Shown: positions 30,719-39,290 of the stretch, piece by piece
Layout: the number at the start of each line of letters is the position of its first letter
How positions within the stretch are numbered: the first letter of the stretch is position 1
DNA from: a virus
Direction: 5' to 3' (one strand)
Length of the DNA: 64,000 nt
IMG/VR virus record: IMGVR_UViG_3300024505_000434
Coordinates: 1 to 64,000 of that record
Position numbers and translations under genes: made by a program
The notes under the pieces: generated by a model
Seen by the model: only the letters and a program-made list of their open reading frames with translations
Database searches by the model: none
Told to the model about the DNA's origin: nothing

Positions 30719-31623
30719 TCACAGTTCCAACGTTTACGTGCTTTGCAGATTGCCTTGTCTGGTGTCTTAGTGCAATCAATATTGTGCATTTTCTTTTGGC
30801 CATCACTTCTAGCACAAAAACTTGATCTACGCTTACTTGCCTTAGATCCTTTCTTTAATTTGCTAGGAGGTGTAGTGACTGCTGTTTTTAATTTACTACC
30901 AGGATGTTCTCTACGATATGCTTTAACGGCTTTACTGCTCATGCCATCGGTTTTGTCTTTCTTATTAACCTTCTGCCAATCTTCTGACATACCTTCTGGG
31001 CCAATTTGAACTAACCATTCTAATTCATCGTCTGCATCTCTAACACTGAAGAATTTAACATTAGGAATCTTCTTAGCCGCAAACCATTTGTTAGCCACTT
31101 TAACCATTAGGGCACGATGTTGACGATCATTAACATCCGGTTCATATCCGCCTGTTAAGTTTGCCCACAATGCACTTGGATTGCCATGGCGATCGTAACC
31201 CAACAATTCACGCCATTGTTGTTGTAAGCGATCTGGCACATACTGATCCAATTCAGTGTCGCTCATCCACTCTCGGCCAATATCGACACCTTCCGCCATG
31301 GCGGCTTCAGTTAAGTCTTCTGGGGCAAAACCAATATAACTCTTACCATGCTCATCGCCAGACTGCACAACAAATGCGCCGCCTTCTTCTGATTCGATTT
31401 CGCCAATTTCCCAACCCATACGATTTAATAGTTTTTCAACTTTTTGTTGTATGTCGTCATCGCCATTGTACCAAATACGAGCGTACTTGAGTAATGTTTC
31501 TTCTTCGTCGCCACTATTATCCGGCGCAAATTCTTTTACATTTTGCTTTTTCTTTTTAGCAATAGCGATAGCGGCTTGTTGTGCGGCATTGGTTGCTTCT
31601 GTGATGAATTCTTTTGCTCTCAT
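30715..31623 (-). CDS. capsid-targeted basic protein
   Basis: 302 residues starting MRAKEFITEATNA, with cleavage motif I-T-E before Ala. The C-terminal 75 residues (AYRREHPGSKLKTAV, then a Lys/Ser-rich stretch and SFCARS...RKRWNCE) form a small cysteine- and lysine-rich module found in many marine and freshwater phage proteins, probably DNA-binding. Likely an internal head protein delivered with the genome. It follows the bilin genes by 23 nt. Confidence 0.7.
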   Translation of the reverse strand: MRAKEFITEATNAAQQAAIAIAKKKKQNVKEFAPDNSGDEEETLLKYARIWYNGDDDIQQKVEKLLNRMGWEIGEIESEEGGAFVVQSGDEHGKSYIGFAPEDLTEAAMAEGVDIGREWMSDTELDQYVPDRLQQQWRELLGYDRHGNPSALWANLTGGYEPDVNDRQHRALMVKVANKWFAAKKIPNVKFFSVRDADDELEWLVQIGPEGMSEDWQKVNKKDKTDGMSSKAVKAYRREHPGSKLKTAVTTPPSKLKKGSKASKRRSSFCARSDGQKKMHNIDCTKTPDKAICKARKRWNCE

Positions 31624-31646
31624 GGTAAAATCCGTCTATTCTGTAT

Positions 31647-32327
31647 TTAGCGAATTTCTGGGAACAAACATTCCTGTATGAATACCCTAACATCCTCTTC
31701 ATCTAAGCCTAAACTAGCCATTACACGTGGAGTATGTGGGTTACATTTTTGATTGATTGCGTAGTAGTTCTGCGCTTCTGTGGTATTTTCAGTAGTATTA
31801 TTAGTTTCTGCTACAGTTTCTAAGTAATGTGCCAGTGTATCTTTAGCCATTTCTATAATCTGCGCTAGTTCTTCTTCGCTCTGCACATTACCTGCGGCTA
31901 CCATGCTAGGGCTGAATATGTTGGTAGCCCATTCTGGTAGTTGGCGTTCTCTGCGCCATTCGAGTCGTTTAACATAATCAGCAAACCATTCCATCATAGG
32001 ATGATTAGAATCTCCTGCTTTGCTGTAATCATGAAAACAGCCAGTAATCTTATTCTTGCCTGCTACAACGTCAAAGCCGTAAATTGGTGCTGGATTGTGT
32101 AAGTGTGGGAAGATGCAACAATGCATCATCCAGAGTCCTTTGGTTTCTCTAGCATCCACAACATCAACGTGAGCACGGCGATAAGACCCACTGGTCCAAA
32201 CACGATTAACCCAACCAGGCTGATTAAAGCGATCCATGCCCGGTTCAAAGATTTCTGTTCCTGTTTCATTAAAACTGCTTTCTAAAAGATGCTGAACTTC
32301 AATCAGCGTGTCCCATACTTTACTCAT
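31647..32327 (-). CDS. ferredoxin-dependent bilin reductase (PcyX/PcyA-like)
   Basis: 226 residues of the HY2/PcyA family. The motif YGFDVVAGKNKITGCF matches the conserved core, and His69 and Asp86 stand 17 residues apart, exactly as the catalytic His88/Asp105 of PcyA. These enzymes reduce biliverdin with ferredoxin to phycobilins. Its start overlaps the heme oxygenase stop by 8 nt. Oceanic phages of non-cyanobacterial hosts carry a PcyX that makes phycoerythrobilin next to a heme oxygenase; this is probably a relative. Product and purpose in this host are unknown. Confidence 0.82.
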   Translation of the reverse strand: MSKVWDTLIEVQHLLESSFNETGTEIFEPGMDRFNQPGWVNRVWTSGSYRRAHVDVVDARETKGLWMMHCCIFPHLHNPAPIYGFDVVAGKNKITGCFHDYSKAGDSNHPMMEWFADYVKRLEWRRERQLPEWATNIFSPSMVAAGNVQSEEELAQIIEMAKDTLAHYLETVAETNNTTENTTEAQNYYAINQKCNPHTPRVMASLGLDEEDVRVFIQECLFPEIR

Positions 32328-32874
32328 AGTGTGGAACTATATCCATCATTTGATCAAAGAATTTTGCCGCAAAATCAAAACATACTCTTGCTTCATCTGC
32401 TAGACTATCATCTAGTTTTGCACGAATTGCTTCTTTGATCTTTTCAGGTTCGTCTCCAAACTGATAGTATTTGCCACTGCCTGGAACTCTTTTAGCAATC
32501 ATTTGACCGCCTGATAAATCTCCCATGTGACGTACATAAATGTGTGCCATCAACTTTTTAGGATCATCTTTGATGCTGAGAATATATTTGATATATTCAT
32601 CCACTACCGGACACATTTTTGGTTCTTCAGGATTGTCTGAGCCCCATAGTTCTATGAAGTCAGATAAAATTGCAGGTGCTCTGCGTATCTCTGGTAGACC
32701 GGAAAGTAATCCATGTGGCATAGCACAGACTTCTAAAATCTCATACATTGGATGTTGATTTTTTAGATATGTTGCGTATAGTTTAGGATTTACATTTCCT
32801 GAAAATAAGACTTTAACAAAAGGCCTTGTTTCTGCTCTGCGATGTTGCTCGTGTGTAAGTTCTTTTAGACTCAT
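32320..32874 (-). CDS. ho1: heme oxygenase
   Basis: 184 residues of the biliverdin-producing heme oxygenase family: an N-terminal helix with the proximal-histidine region (LTHEQHRRAE) and the distal helix signature HMGDLSGGQMI. It opens heme to biliverdin, iron and CO, feeding the bilin reductase encoded immediately downstream. The start overlaps clpS by 4 nt. Iron release may also serve the phage iron-sulfur genes. Confidence 0.92.
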   Translation of the reverse strand: MSLKELTHEQHRRAETRPFVKVLFSGNVNPKLYATYLKNQHPMYEILEVCAMPHGLLSGLPEIRRAPAILSDFIELWGSDNPEEPKMCPVVDEYIKYILSIKDDPKKLMAHIYVRHMGDLSGGQMIAKRVPGSGKYYQFGDEPEKIKEAIRAKLDDSLADEARVCFDFAAKFFDQMMDIVPHYE

Positions 32875-33179
32875 TCGGAATCCACTTTAATTTGTAATGG
32901 GAAGCCTGCTTGACGTGCAAGGTGTGTTGCCTCAACACCTTTCTGCTCGGCGATCTCGTAGGTATAAACACCTACTACTGCTGAACCTTCATTGTGTACA
33001 GTTAATGTAATCTGTTCAGCATTTTCTCTGGAGTGCTTAAACACAGTCATTAGTAATTCAATAACAAAGTCGATTGGAGTTTTGTTATCATTTAAAAACA
33101 ATACCTTGTAACGCTTAGGTTCAGTGATATCGATTTTAATCTTTTCGTCAATTTTAATTTCGGTGTCTACAGTTGGCAT
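32871..33179 (-). CDS. clpS: ClpS adaptor
   Basis: 102 residues with the ClpS core (YKVLFLNDNKTPIDFVIELL ... AVVGVYTYEIAE). ClpS delivers N-degron substrates to ClpA and inhibits delivery of SsrA-tagged ones. A phage ClpS would redirect host proteolysis during infection, in line with the phage tmRNA and ClpP. It is first in an operon with ho1, the bilin reductase and two packaged proteins, and has an AATAAATA late-like motif 23 bp upstream. Confidence 0.92.
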   Translation of the reverse strand: MPTVDTEIKIDEKIKIDITEPKRYKVLFLNDNKTPIDFVIELLMTVFKHSRENAEQITLTVHNEGSAVVGVYTYEIAEQKGVEATHLARQAGFPLQIKVDSE

Positions 33180-33201
33180 ATTGGCCCTCCATTCTTAATG
33201 G

Positions 33202-33209
33202 TATTTATT
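33202..33209 (-). promoter_or_regulatory. late promoter-like motif of the clpS-ho1 operon
   Basis: AATAAATA on the minus strand, one change from TATAAATA, 23 bp before clpS and just after a GGGGGC-TCCG-GCCCCC hairpin that follows hsp20. Confidence 0.4.
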
Positions 33210-33234
33210 AGTGGGGGCCGGAGCCCCCGATTTT

Positions 33235-33681
33235 TTACTTAACTTCTTTCACTTCAATCTTACGTGGCAGAAGTGCTTCAGGAACAATGCGCTCGATTTG
33301 AATTGTAAGCACACCATCCTTAATTTCTGCTGACTTGATTTCCATGTGTTCTGCTAGAGTAAATCTACGTTCGAAATCACGGAAAGCAAGACCTCTGTGT
33401 AAGTACTCAACTTGGTATTCGCCTTCGTTAGCATTGATTGCCTTCTCGCCGCGAATAGTTAATTGATCACCTTCCACTTCTACTGCAACTTCATCTTTAC
33501 CGAATCCTGCTACAGCAACAACTATATTATACTGGTTTTCTCCAGACTTTTCAATATTATATGGAGGATAGTTGTTCGAAATCTGATGTGCAAAGCGTGT
33601 TTCGAAAGTATCGAATAGATTGTCGAAACCGATTAATGCTCTGTTTAGAGCGGCTGTGTCAAAACGTGTTAATTGTGTCAT
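33235..33681 (-). CDS. small heat-shock protein Hsp20
   Basis: 148 residues with an alpha-crystallin domain (about 35-125; the conserved end GVLTIQIERIVPEALLPRKIEV). It resembles bacterial IbpA-type holdases, which keep unfolded proteins soluble for DnaK. Hsp20 genes are common in T4-like marine phages. The leader shares the element CTTGCTTAATTA plus AGGAG with dnaK, located just upstream. Confidence 0.93.
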   Translation of the reverse strand: MTQLTRFDTAALNRALIGFDNLFDTFETRFAHQISNNYPPYNIEKSGENQYNIVVAVAGFGKDEVAVEVEGDQLTIRGEKAINANEGEYQVEYLHRGLAFRDFERRFTLAEHMEIKSAEIKDGVLTIQIERIVPEALLPRKIEVKEVK

Positions 33682-33747
33682 TTTATATCTCCTTTAATTA
33701 AGCAAGAATTTTAGTAGGGCCCCACCCGGGCACCCTACATAACGAGT

Positions 33748-35613
33748 TTAGTTTGTTTCCTTAAACTCGGCATTGATTGCATCTTCCTGAACAGGTTCAA
33801 ATGGCTTGTCCTGTTTGGCCTGTGCAATCGCTTGACTGGCCACTGCTAGTTCGCTAGTCTTTTGTACGATAGCGTCTTTGTCAGAACCTGTCAATTCTGT
33901 TTGAAGTGCTTTAACAGCATCTTCGATCTTTGTTTTATCTGTGTCTGAAAGTGTTGTTTCTTTCATGTCGTTTTCAACATTGTTGATCAACGCCTCGGCT
34001 GTGTTCCTAGCATCGATAAGTTCACGTGCCTTCTTATCTGATTCGGCATTAACTTCTGCATCACGAACCATTTGTTCGATCTGCTCTTTGCTTAGACCAC
34101 TGTCACTCTTAATTGTGATTTGATTTTCTTTGCCGGTGTTTTTATCTTTAGCACTAATTTTCATAATGCCGTTAGCATCGATGTCAAATGTAACTTCAAT
34201 CTGTGGAGTGCCACGACGTGCTGGAGCAATACCGTCTAACTTAAACTCACCCAGGAGTTTGTTGTATTGGAATAGTTCACGCTCGCCTTGTGCTACTTTG
34301 ATATCAACTGCTGGTTGATTATCTTCTGCTGTGCTAAACACTTGGCTAGCCTTAGTAGGTATAGTTGTGTTCTTTTGTACAAGTTTAGTAAACACACCTC
34401 CCATAGTTTCAATGCCTAGTGACAATGGTGTTACGTCTAACAATAGAACGTCTGTACGATCACCTGCTAGTACTGAACCTTGAATAGCCGCACCAACTGC
34501 TACTGCTTCGTCTGGGTTAACGTCTTTGCGTGGAGCCTTACCGAATAGTTTTTCAACTGCTTCTTGTACCTTGGGCATACGTGTTTGCCCACCAACAAGA
34601 ATAACTTCGTCAATTTCTGATGGAGTAACACCTGCATCCTTCATAGCAACCTTACATGGTTCGATACTACGTTGGATTAGTTCTTCTACCAATGCTTCTA
34701 ACTTAGCACGAGTAATCTTAACATTCATGTGCTTAGGACCACTTGCGTCTGCTGTGATGTAAGGTAAGTTAACATCAGTGCTGGCACTGCTAGATAACTC
34801 AATCTTGGCTTTTTCAGCGGCTTCTTTTAGACGTTGTAAGGCCAACATGTCTTTCTTAAGGTTCATGCCTGACTCTTTCTTAAACTCGTCGACCAAGTAG
34901 TCCATAATACGTTGGTCAAAGTCTTCACCACCTAAGAATGTGTCGCCGTTAGTGCTTAGTACTTCGATTTGTTTTTCGCCATCCACGTTGGCAATTTCAA
35001 TGATCGATACATCGAAAGTACCACCACCAAGGTCATAAACAGCAACTTTGCGATCTGCTTTGTCGTTTTTATCAACACCATAAGCAAGAGCTGCCGCAGT
35101 AGGCTCGTTAATAATACGCAATACTTCCAAGCCTGCGATTTTTCCAGCATCCTTAGTTGCCTGTCTTTGGCTGTCATTAAAGTATGCGGGAACTGTGATA
35201 ACTGCTTGAGTAACTTTTTCACCTAAATAATCCTCTGCTGTCTTTTTCATCTTACGCAGAACTTCAGCACTAATCTGCGGAGGTGCTAATTCTTTACCCT
35301 GTGCGCGAACCCATGCATCTCCATTCTTGGATTCCATGATTTCGTAAGGCATTAGGTCAATATCTTTTTGTACAGCCTGTTCTTTGAACTTACGTCCAAT
35401 AAGACGCTTGGCCGCATAGATTGTGTTTTTGGGATTTGTTACTGCTTGACGTTTAGCACTAGCACCTACAAGTACTTCGTCTGTAGAATAGGCAACAATA
35501 CTAGGTGTAGTTCTTGCACCTTCGCTGTTTTCAATAACTTTGGAATTTCCTGACTCGATGACTGCTACGCATGAATTGGTAGTACCCAAGTCGATACCGA
35601 TGACTTTGCTCAT
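33748..35613 (-). CDS. dnaK: chaperone DnaK (Hsp70)
   Basis: 621 residues, full length: ATPase domain (starting [14 protein letters not shown], with [10 protein letters not shown] and [12 protein letters not shown]), linker [13 protein letters not shown], substrate-binding domain and helical lid, ending AEFKETN. All signature motifs are intact, so it should be active with host DnaJ/GrpE. It is about 15-20 residues shorter than bacterial DnaK at the C-terminus. An exact TATAAATA lies 83-90 bp upstream, suggesting late expression for capsid and fibre folding. A complete dnaK is rare in phages. Confidence 0.96.
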   Translation of the reverse strand: MSKVIGIDLGTTNSCVAVIESGNSKVIENSEGARTTPSIVAYSTDEVLVGASAKRQAVTNPKNTIYAAKRLIGRKFKEQAVQKDIDLMPYEIMESKNGDAWVRAQGKELAPPQISAEVLRKMKKTAEDYLGEKVTQAVITVPAYFNDSQRQATKDAGKIAGLEVLRIINEPTAAALAYGVDKNDKADRKVAVYDLGGGTFDVSIIEIANVDGEKQIEVLSTNGDTFLGGEDFDQRIMDYLVDEFKKESGMNLKKDMLALQRLKEAAEKAKIELSSSASTDVNLPYITADASGPKHMNVKITRAKLEALVEELIQRSIEPCKVAMKDAGVTPSEIDEVILVGGQTRMPKVQEAVEKLFGKAPRKDVNPDEAVAVGAAIQGSVLAGDRTDVLLLDVTPLSLGIETMGGVFTKLVQKNTTIPTKASQVFSTAEDNQPAVDIKVAQGERELFQYNKLLGEFKLDGIAPARRGTPQIEVTFDIDANGIMKISAKDKNTGKENQITIKSDSGLSKEQIEQMVRDAEVNAESDKKARELIDARNTAEALINNVENDMKETTLSDTDKTKIEDAVKALQTELTGSDKDAIVQKTSELAVASQAIAQAKQDKPFEPVQEDAINAEFKETN

Positions 35614-35695
35614 AACATTTCTCCTTATAATTAAGCAAGATTTTAATTGTGGGCAACTGCCCGTTTCGTAAAACCCTATTGGCGTTCTACAAAAT

Positions 35696-35703
35696 TATTT
35701 ATA
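35696..35703 (-). promoter_or_regulatory. T4-like late promoter of dnaK-hsp20
   Basis: Exact TATAAATA on the minus strand. The transcript leader then contains a GGGCAGTTGCCC hairpin and CTTGCTTAATTA just before the ribosome-binding site. Confidence 0.5.
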
Positions 35704-35988
35704 TCAGATTTTATCTAAATTTGGTATTTTAGACCATTTTTTTAACTTTTCGACTTTTGCCCTTTTTGCTTCGTGCAATTTGCCCCAACTGACTACTTCG
35801 TTGATCATTAGTATATCAATCATAGCCAGCATATCCCCTAGTTCTTCTTCTAGGTGCTGTCGATTGGTCTGCTCTGTTCCGTGTTTAGCATTGTCTATGC
35901 CAAAACGCCTAATTTTACTTACTGCTTGAATAACTTCTGCACACTCTTCCTGCAGAATGTCCATAACTTCGTTATTTTGTTCGTCCAT
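35704..35988 (-). CDS. MazG-like nucleotide pyrophosphohydrolase
   Basis: 94 residues with the all-alpha NTP pyrophosphatase pattern: EECAEVIQA on the first helix and EEELGDMLAMID on the second supply the magnesium-binding acidic residues. Such enzymes hydrolyse NTPs or ppGpp-type nucleotides. Phage MazG homologues are thought to adjust nucleotide pools. Starts 2 nt after the bS21 gene. Confidence 0.8.
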   Translation of the reverse strand: MDEQNNEVMDILQEECAEVIQAVSKIRRFGIDNAKHGTEQTNRQHLEEELGDMLAMIDILMINEVVSWGKLHEAKRAKVEKLKKWSKIPNLDKI

Positions 35989-35990
35989 TT

Positions 35991-36224
35991 TTAATACATT
36001 TTTTTAGGTAGTTGTTGTTTACGCAGTTCTTTTTGCCAACGATTCTTAGCCGCAGACTTTGCTCGCTTACGAGCAGTTGTTGGCTTTTCATAGAACTCGC
36101 GATCTCTTAGTTCCTGCAATAATCCGCTATCCTGTATTTTCTTTTTGAAACGGCGTAGAGCTCTTTCAACGGGTTCACCGTCTTTTACAGTAACTCCACT
36201 ACCACGTAGTTGTTTATCCCTCAT
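35991..36224 (-). CDS. rpsU: ribosomal protein bS21
   Basis: 77 residues: GVTVKDGEPVERALRRFKKK is the conserved bS21 core, followed by the basic tail RKRAKSAAKNRW. bS21 sits near the anti-Shine-Dalgarno end of 16S rRNA. Phage copies are known in uncultivated and pelagic phages and could bias ribosomes to phage messages. The start overlaps the upstream gene by 11 nt. Confidence 0.9.
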   Translation of the reverse strand: MRDKQLRGSGVTVKDGEPVERALRRFKKKIQDSGLLQELRDREFYEKPTTARKRAKSAAKNRWQKELRKQQLPKKMY

Positions 36225-36606
36225 TATCTTCCTCTGTTAATTTTGGAAAGTCGTAAAAACGATTTTTATTTATTAAATCCCAAGGTGCTTGCATATTCGT
36301 GCATCTATAGTATGTAGTAGGAATACTCAAAATGTAAGCAAAGAACTGGCTTATACTTACAGGACTATTATCCATATCTATAAGAATAGTGTCGACGGAA
36401 TTGGCTACGCTGAGTAACCATGCTATGTTGTCTTCGTCGCCTGTGTACAGATATATGTTTAAGTGTTCACTACAGTCTAAAGCATATTCCTGTACAGCGT
36501 CTTTGAGTGTGTCGCTAGGAGTAATAACTAGCATTGTTTGACTTTGATCGTATATACGATCCGGAGCGGTTATGATTTTGATTTTCTTCTTTGTATTCTC
36601 TGCCAT
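36214..36606 (-). CDS. unknown 130-residue protein
   Basis: Predicted alternating alpha/beta protein (IKIITAPDRIYD, MLVITPS, LNIYLYTG, DTILIDMDN), reminiscent of a receiver- or Rossmann-like fold, but with no diagnostic residues. Encoded directly upstream of bS21. Confidence 0.6.
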   Translation of the reverse strand: MAENTKKKIKIITAPDRIYDQSQTMLVITPSDTLKDAVQEYALDCSEHLNIYLYTGDEDNIAWLLSVANSVDTILIDMDNSPVSISQFFAYILSIPTTYYRCTNMQAPWDLINKNRFYDFPKLTEEDNEG

Positions 36607-36643
36607 AATGTCTCTGTGTCTTGTTCAGCGTTTTGGACGTAGG

Positions 36644-38011
36644 TTACTCCTTGGTCTTGGTCACTTGTTGATTCTGTTCCTTCACTATGTAGGTTGTCTT
36701 TTTTTTTGAACTGTCAGGTTCTATGACTTCTGTAAGATCGGGCTTGTATCTGTCTCCTGTTACTTCGGATATATAATCCCCAGGACGCTCGTCCAAAGTT
36801 TCCTTCCAAGGTAACTCTTCAATTACACCAGATTCTTTTAATTTTTCCTGATGCTTAATAGTGTCATCTGGATTCTGTTCCTTCCAAATGCGCTTGGCTT
36901 CTTTTTCTTTTTCAAGTTCGCGTTCTGCTTCTTCAATCATTTTATTCCATTGCTCTAGTCCAATGTCTTCAACAATGTCCTTTTCTTCTTCTGGAATATA
37001 AGATCTAGCATGTTCTACTATTTCAGCATCTTCATCGTCGGCATCTTCTACTTGATAGTTTTGGATGTCTGCGTGTTTAGGATACATCCAACCAATTGGA
37101 TGCGGATCAGCACTTTCTTTAATCTGTTCGACTTGCTCTTCGACTAATGGACCATCGTCTGCTTCGTATTTAGGTTCATTCTGTGCATCAATTGGAGTTG
37201 GCACAATTGGCGCTGGCTCAGGTTCTTCCTCTTCTTGTTTCCTAAACCATTGGAAACTATATTGGCTAGCCAGCAACAAAATAACAGCCAATGGGTCAAA
37301 TACTATAACAATAATAATGATTACCCAGGTAACTGCTTTTTCTAAAATCGTTTCATTTGTCTCGCCATAGACAAACGATGCGATATACTTAATTGGACCA
37401 ACTTCGGCTTCGACCTTGCGTACCTCGGCGGCAATAGGCGCACGGGCATCATTAAGTTCCGCGATAGACTTCTGCGACTGTGATATTTCTGCTTGAAGTC
37501 TAGCACGTTCTTTCTGCTGGGACTTACGCAAAGCCACAGCCTTGTCGGCACCTTTTTCATCTGCTGAGCGACCCAATACTTGGTCCACTCCTTCATCCAT
37601 CTGTTTAAGTGCTTTACGGTTTGCTTCAATATTTTCTTTTTCGGTTTTGATCTTTTCATCATAGATAGCAATCTTACTTTGAACATCGCCGCTTACTAGA
37701 CTTTGGTCACTGTGTGCTTTGGATAAGAAACCAAAAATACCCATAGAGGTAATAAGCATTAGTATAGCAATAGCGGATAATAGATAACCTCTAATAAAGT
37801 TAGGTGCCCTGGACCAATTTTGTTTTAGCCAAACAGTTGCGGCTAACTTACTAACTTCTAGGGCTACACCCATAACAATGATAGGAATAACAGCCGCAGA
37901 GAAAATGGCCATTAGGCCCGCTACGCTGTAATAAATGGCTACAGCGGATATGGTTAATCCGCTGAACAATGTTAGCCAAGCAATTAGTTTGTCACTAGTT
38001 TGATATCGCAT
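36644..38011 (-). CDS. large membrane protein with coiled coil
   Basis: 455 residues: membrane segments at about 10-35, 35-60, 75-95 and 225-250, a periplasmic-type coiled coil between the third and fourth (about 105-215, rich in Lys/Glu/Gln) and a long acidic, disordered C-terminal tail (about 260-455). Similar proteins recur in large T4-like marine phages. Possible role at the envelope during assembly or lysis; unproven. Confidence 0.7.
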   Translation of the reverse strand: MRYQTSDKLIAWLTLFSGLTISAVAIYYSVAGLMAIFSAAVIPIIVMGVALEVSKLAATVWLKQNWSRAPNFIRGYLLSAIAILMLITSMGIFGFLSKAHSDQSLVSGDVQSKIAIYDEKIKTEKENIEANRKALKQMDEGVDQVLGRSADEKGADKAVALRKSQQKERARLQAEISQSQKSIAELNDARAPIAAEVRKVEAEVGPIKYIASFVYGETNETILEKAVTWVIIIIVIVFDPLAVILLLASQYSFQWFRKQEEEEPEPAPIVPTPIDAQNEPKYEADDGPLVEEQVEQIKESADPHPIGWMYPKHADIQNYQVEDADDEDAEIVEHARSYIPEEEKDIVEDIGLEQWNKMIEEAERELEKEKEAKRIWKEQNPDDTIKHQEKLKESGVIEELPWKETLDERPGDYISEVTGDRYKPDLTEVIEPDSSKKKTTYIVKEQNQQVTKTKE

Positions 38012-38021
38012 AATCTATTAT

Positions 38022-38468
38022 TTATTGGCGAGCAAAAGTCCAAAACTGACTATCTAATGTATAGCAACCAACTTCTTCATATTCTCTACTTTTGCCTTGT
38101 TTATAAACTAGAGTAATTAATTTACGGCATACACCGCCTTGAACATGCCAAGACAATACCGGTTTAATTTTACCCCACGATTCTTCTGTGTTGTTATACC
38201 ACTCCATAACCTGTCCATCTGGTACAGATTCTAATGTTAGTATAACAGCATTTGTGTGTCTACGTCTATCTTCTTTACTCAATGCGCCATCCCAACTTTT
38301 AATTAGGTTGGCAAAAACACTAACAGCACTTCCAGGATAATCGTAATCATTTCTCACACCTCCGGTTGCACTTAATGGAACACGGAGATCTGAAGCCTGA
38401 CTAGTTTGACAGATTAGCAGGGTCAGAAATGTAAACGTAATGACCTTGACGATGTGTTTCGCAAACAT
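38022..38468 (-). CDS. secreted surface-antigen-like protein
   Basis: 148 residues from ATG 38468 (MFAKHIVKV; a slightly longer frame starts at 38480). A signal peptide ends near SQAS. The mature part (SKEDRRRHTNAVILTLES, EWYNNTEESWGKI, GGVCRKL) resembles the C-terminal domain of 17-kDa-type rickettsial surface antigens, with moderate certainty. Overlaps the lipoprotein gene by about 68 nt in another frame. Confidence 0.6.
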   Translation of the reverse strand: MFAKHIVKVITFTFLTLLICQTSQASDLRVPLSATGGVRNDYDYPGSAVSVFANLIKSWDGALSKEDRRRHTNAVILTLESVPDGQVMEWYNNTEESWGKIKPVLSWHVQGGVCRKLITLVYKQGKSREYEEVGCYTLDSQFWTFARQ

Positions 38469-38739
38469 AGTTTCTTCCATATTGTGTAACTACAGGACGA
38501 CAATTTTGATCTACGCCAATTCTTGCAGGAACATGACGTTCAATAAAATCATCGGAGCATCTTACAGTAGTTTTGCTAGACACATTGGCTCCATCGACTA
38601 CTTCGATAGTTTTTGATGTGTTACAAAACTGTGCCGTTTTAGTAGGAGCAGAACTACAGCCCGAGAGTAGAGCAATAATCACAAACATTACAATTATTGC
38701 TAACCACAGATAGTTCTTAACTGTATAAGGGTGTGTCAT
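38401..38739 (-). CDS. lipoprotein, possible spanin component
   Basis: 112 residues with a membrane signal and lipobox LSGC, then a short cysteine-containing mature part. It ends with TAG; the next in-frame stop is TGA 17 codons later, so suppression would add an 18-residue tail. It lies in a block with another lipoprotein, a SleB-type hydrolase and small membrane proteins, as in a lysis cassette. Confidence 0.65.
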   Translation of the reverse strand: MTHPYTVKNYLWLAIIVMFVIIALLSGCSSAPTKTAQFCNTSKTIEVVDGANVSSKTTVRCSDDFIERHVPARIGVDQNCRPVVTQYGRNYVCETHRQGHYVYISDPANLSN

Positions 38740-39203
38740 TACTGAGCCTTTGCCTTAAGACGATTGAAAGTATCTTCAGTCATTTTCAAACGAACATAAG
38801 TGTAATATTGTCCGTTTAACGAGTACTGATGTTTCTTAGACTCTAATTGATCTTGTATCAATTGGTTACCAGTAGATGTTTCTACTCGGGTCTGAGTAGC
38901 CTTTCGTTCGTCGATAATTTCTACTTTAGTCAAAGAATTGACTCGACTACCTAAGCGTTTGGCAAAGCCGTCTAATGCAAAGGCATCTGCTTGTGCTTCT
39001 GATGCTTGCTGGTAACGACTTTCGCCCATACCGCAAGAATAGACATAACCCTCACGTGCCCAAAACCAGCCTTCTTTGCCTCGTTGTTCGCAATCAGCAT
39101 ACCAACTTGGGTGTGCCGCAGTTTTACGGACTTCAATTTCCTTCATGCTTGAACAAGCAGAAAGAATACTTACCATAGATATTGCCAAAAGTGCCTTTTT
39201 CAT
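38739..39203 (-). CDS. LPP20-like lipoprotein
   Basis: 154 residues with lipobox LSAC (Cys16). The mature sequence, with WYADCEQ and a helix AQADAFALDGFAKRLGSRV, matches the LPP20/FlgP-type lipoprotein pattern of outer-membrane proteins. First gene behind the promoter-hairpin at 39245. Could be an outer-membrane spanin partner or an envelope modifier. Confidence 0.65.
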   Translation of the reverse strand: MKKALLAISMVSILSACSSMKEIEVRKTAAHPSWYADCEQRGKEGWFWAREGYVYSCGMGESRYQQASEAQADAFALDGFAKRLGSRVNSLTKVEIIDERKATQTRVETSTGNQLIQDQLESKKHQYSLNGQYYTYVRLKMTEDTFNRLKAKAQ

Positions 39204-39244
39204 AATGTGCCTTTCTGTGTGTGAAACAATTTACGACAGTTAAA

Positions 39245-39273
39245 AGTATAACACCACCCGAAGGTGGTGTCAA
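39245..39273 (-). promoter_or_regulatory. promoter whose spacer is a hairpin
   Basis: Minus strand TTGACA (39268-39273), 17-bp spacer, TATACT (39245-39250). The spacer plus flanks read ACACCACC-TTCG-GGTGGTGT, a perfect eight-base-pair stem. The DNA could serve as terminator hairpin for the upstream gene and as an operator or promoter for the lipoprotein operon. Confidence 0.7.
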
Positions 39274-39290
39274 CTGGTTTGGTAATCGAA

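Noticed and set aside
30715-31623. Second internal targeting site (DLTEAAMAE)
   Set aside because: The (I/L)-x-E pattern is short and internal; without virion data it is not convincing.
33215-33235. GGGGGC-TCCG-GCCCCC hairpin as hsp20 terminator
   Set aside because: On the minus strand no T-run follows; the T-run is on the other strand, where no gene ends. Left as an observation only.
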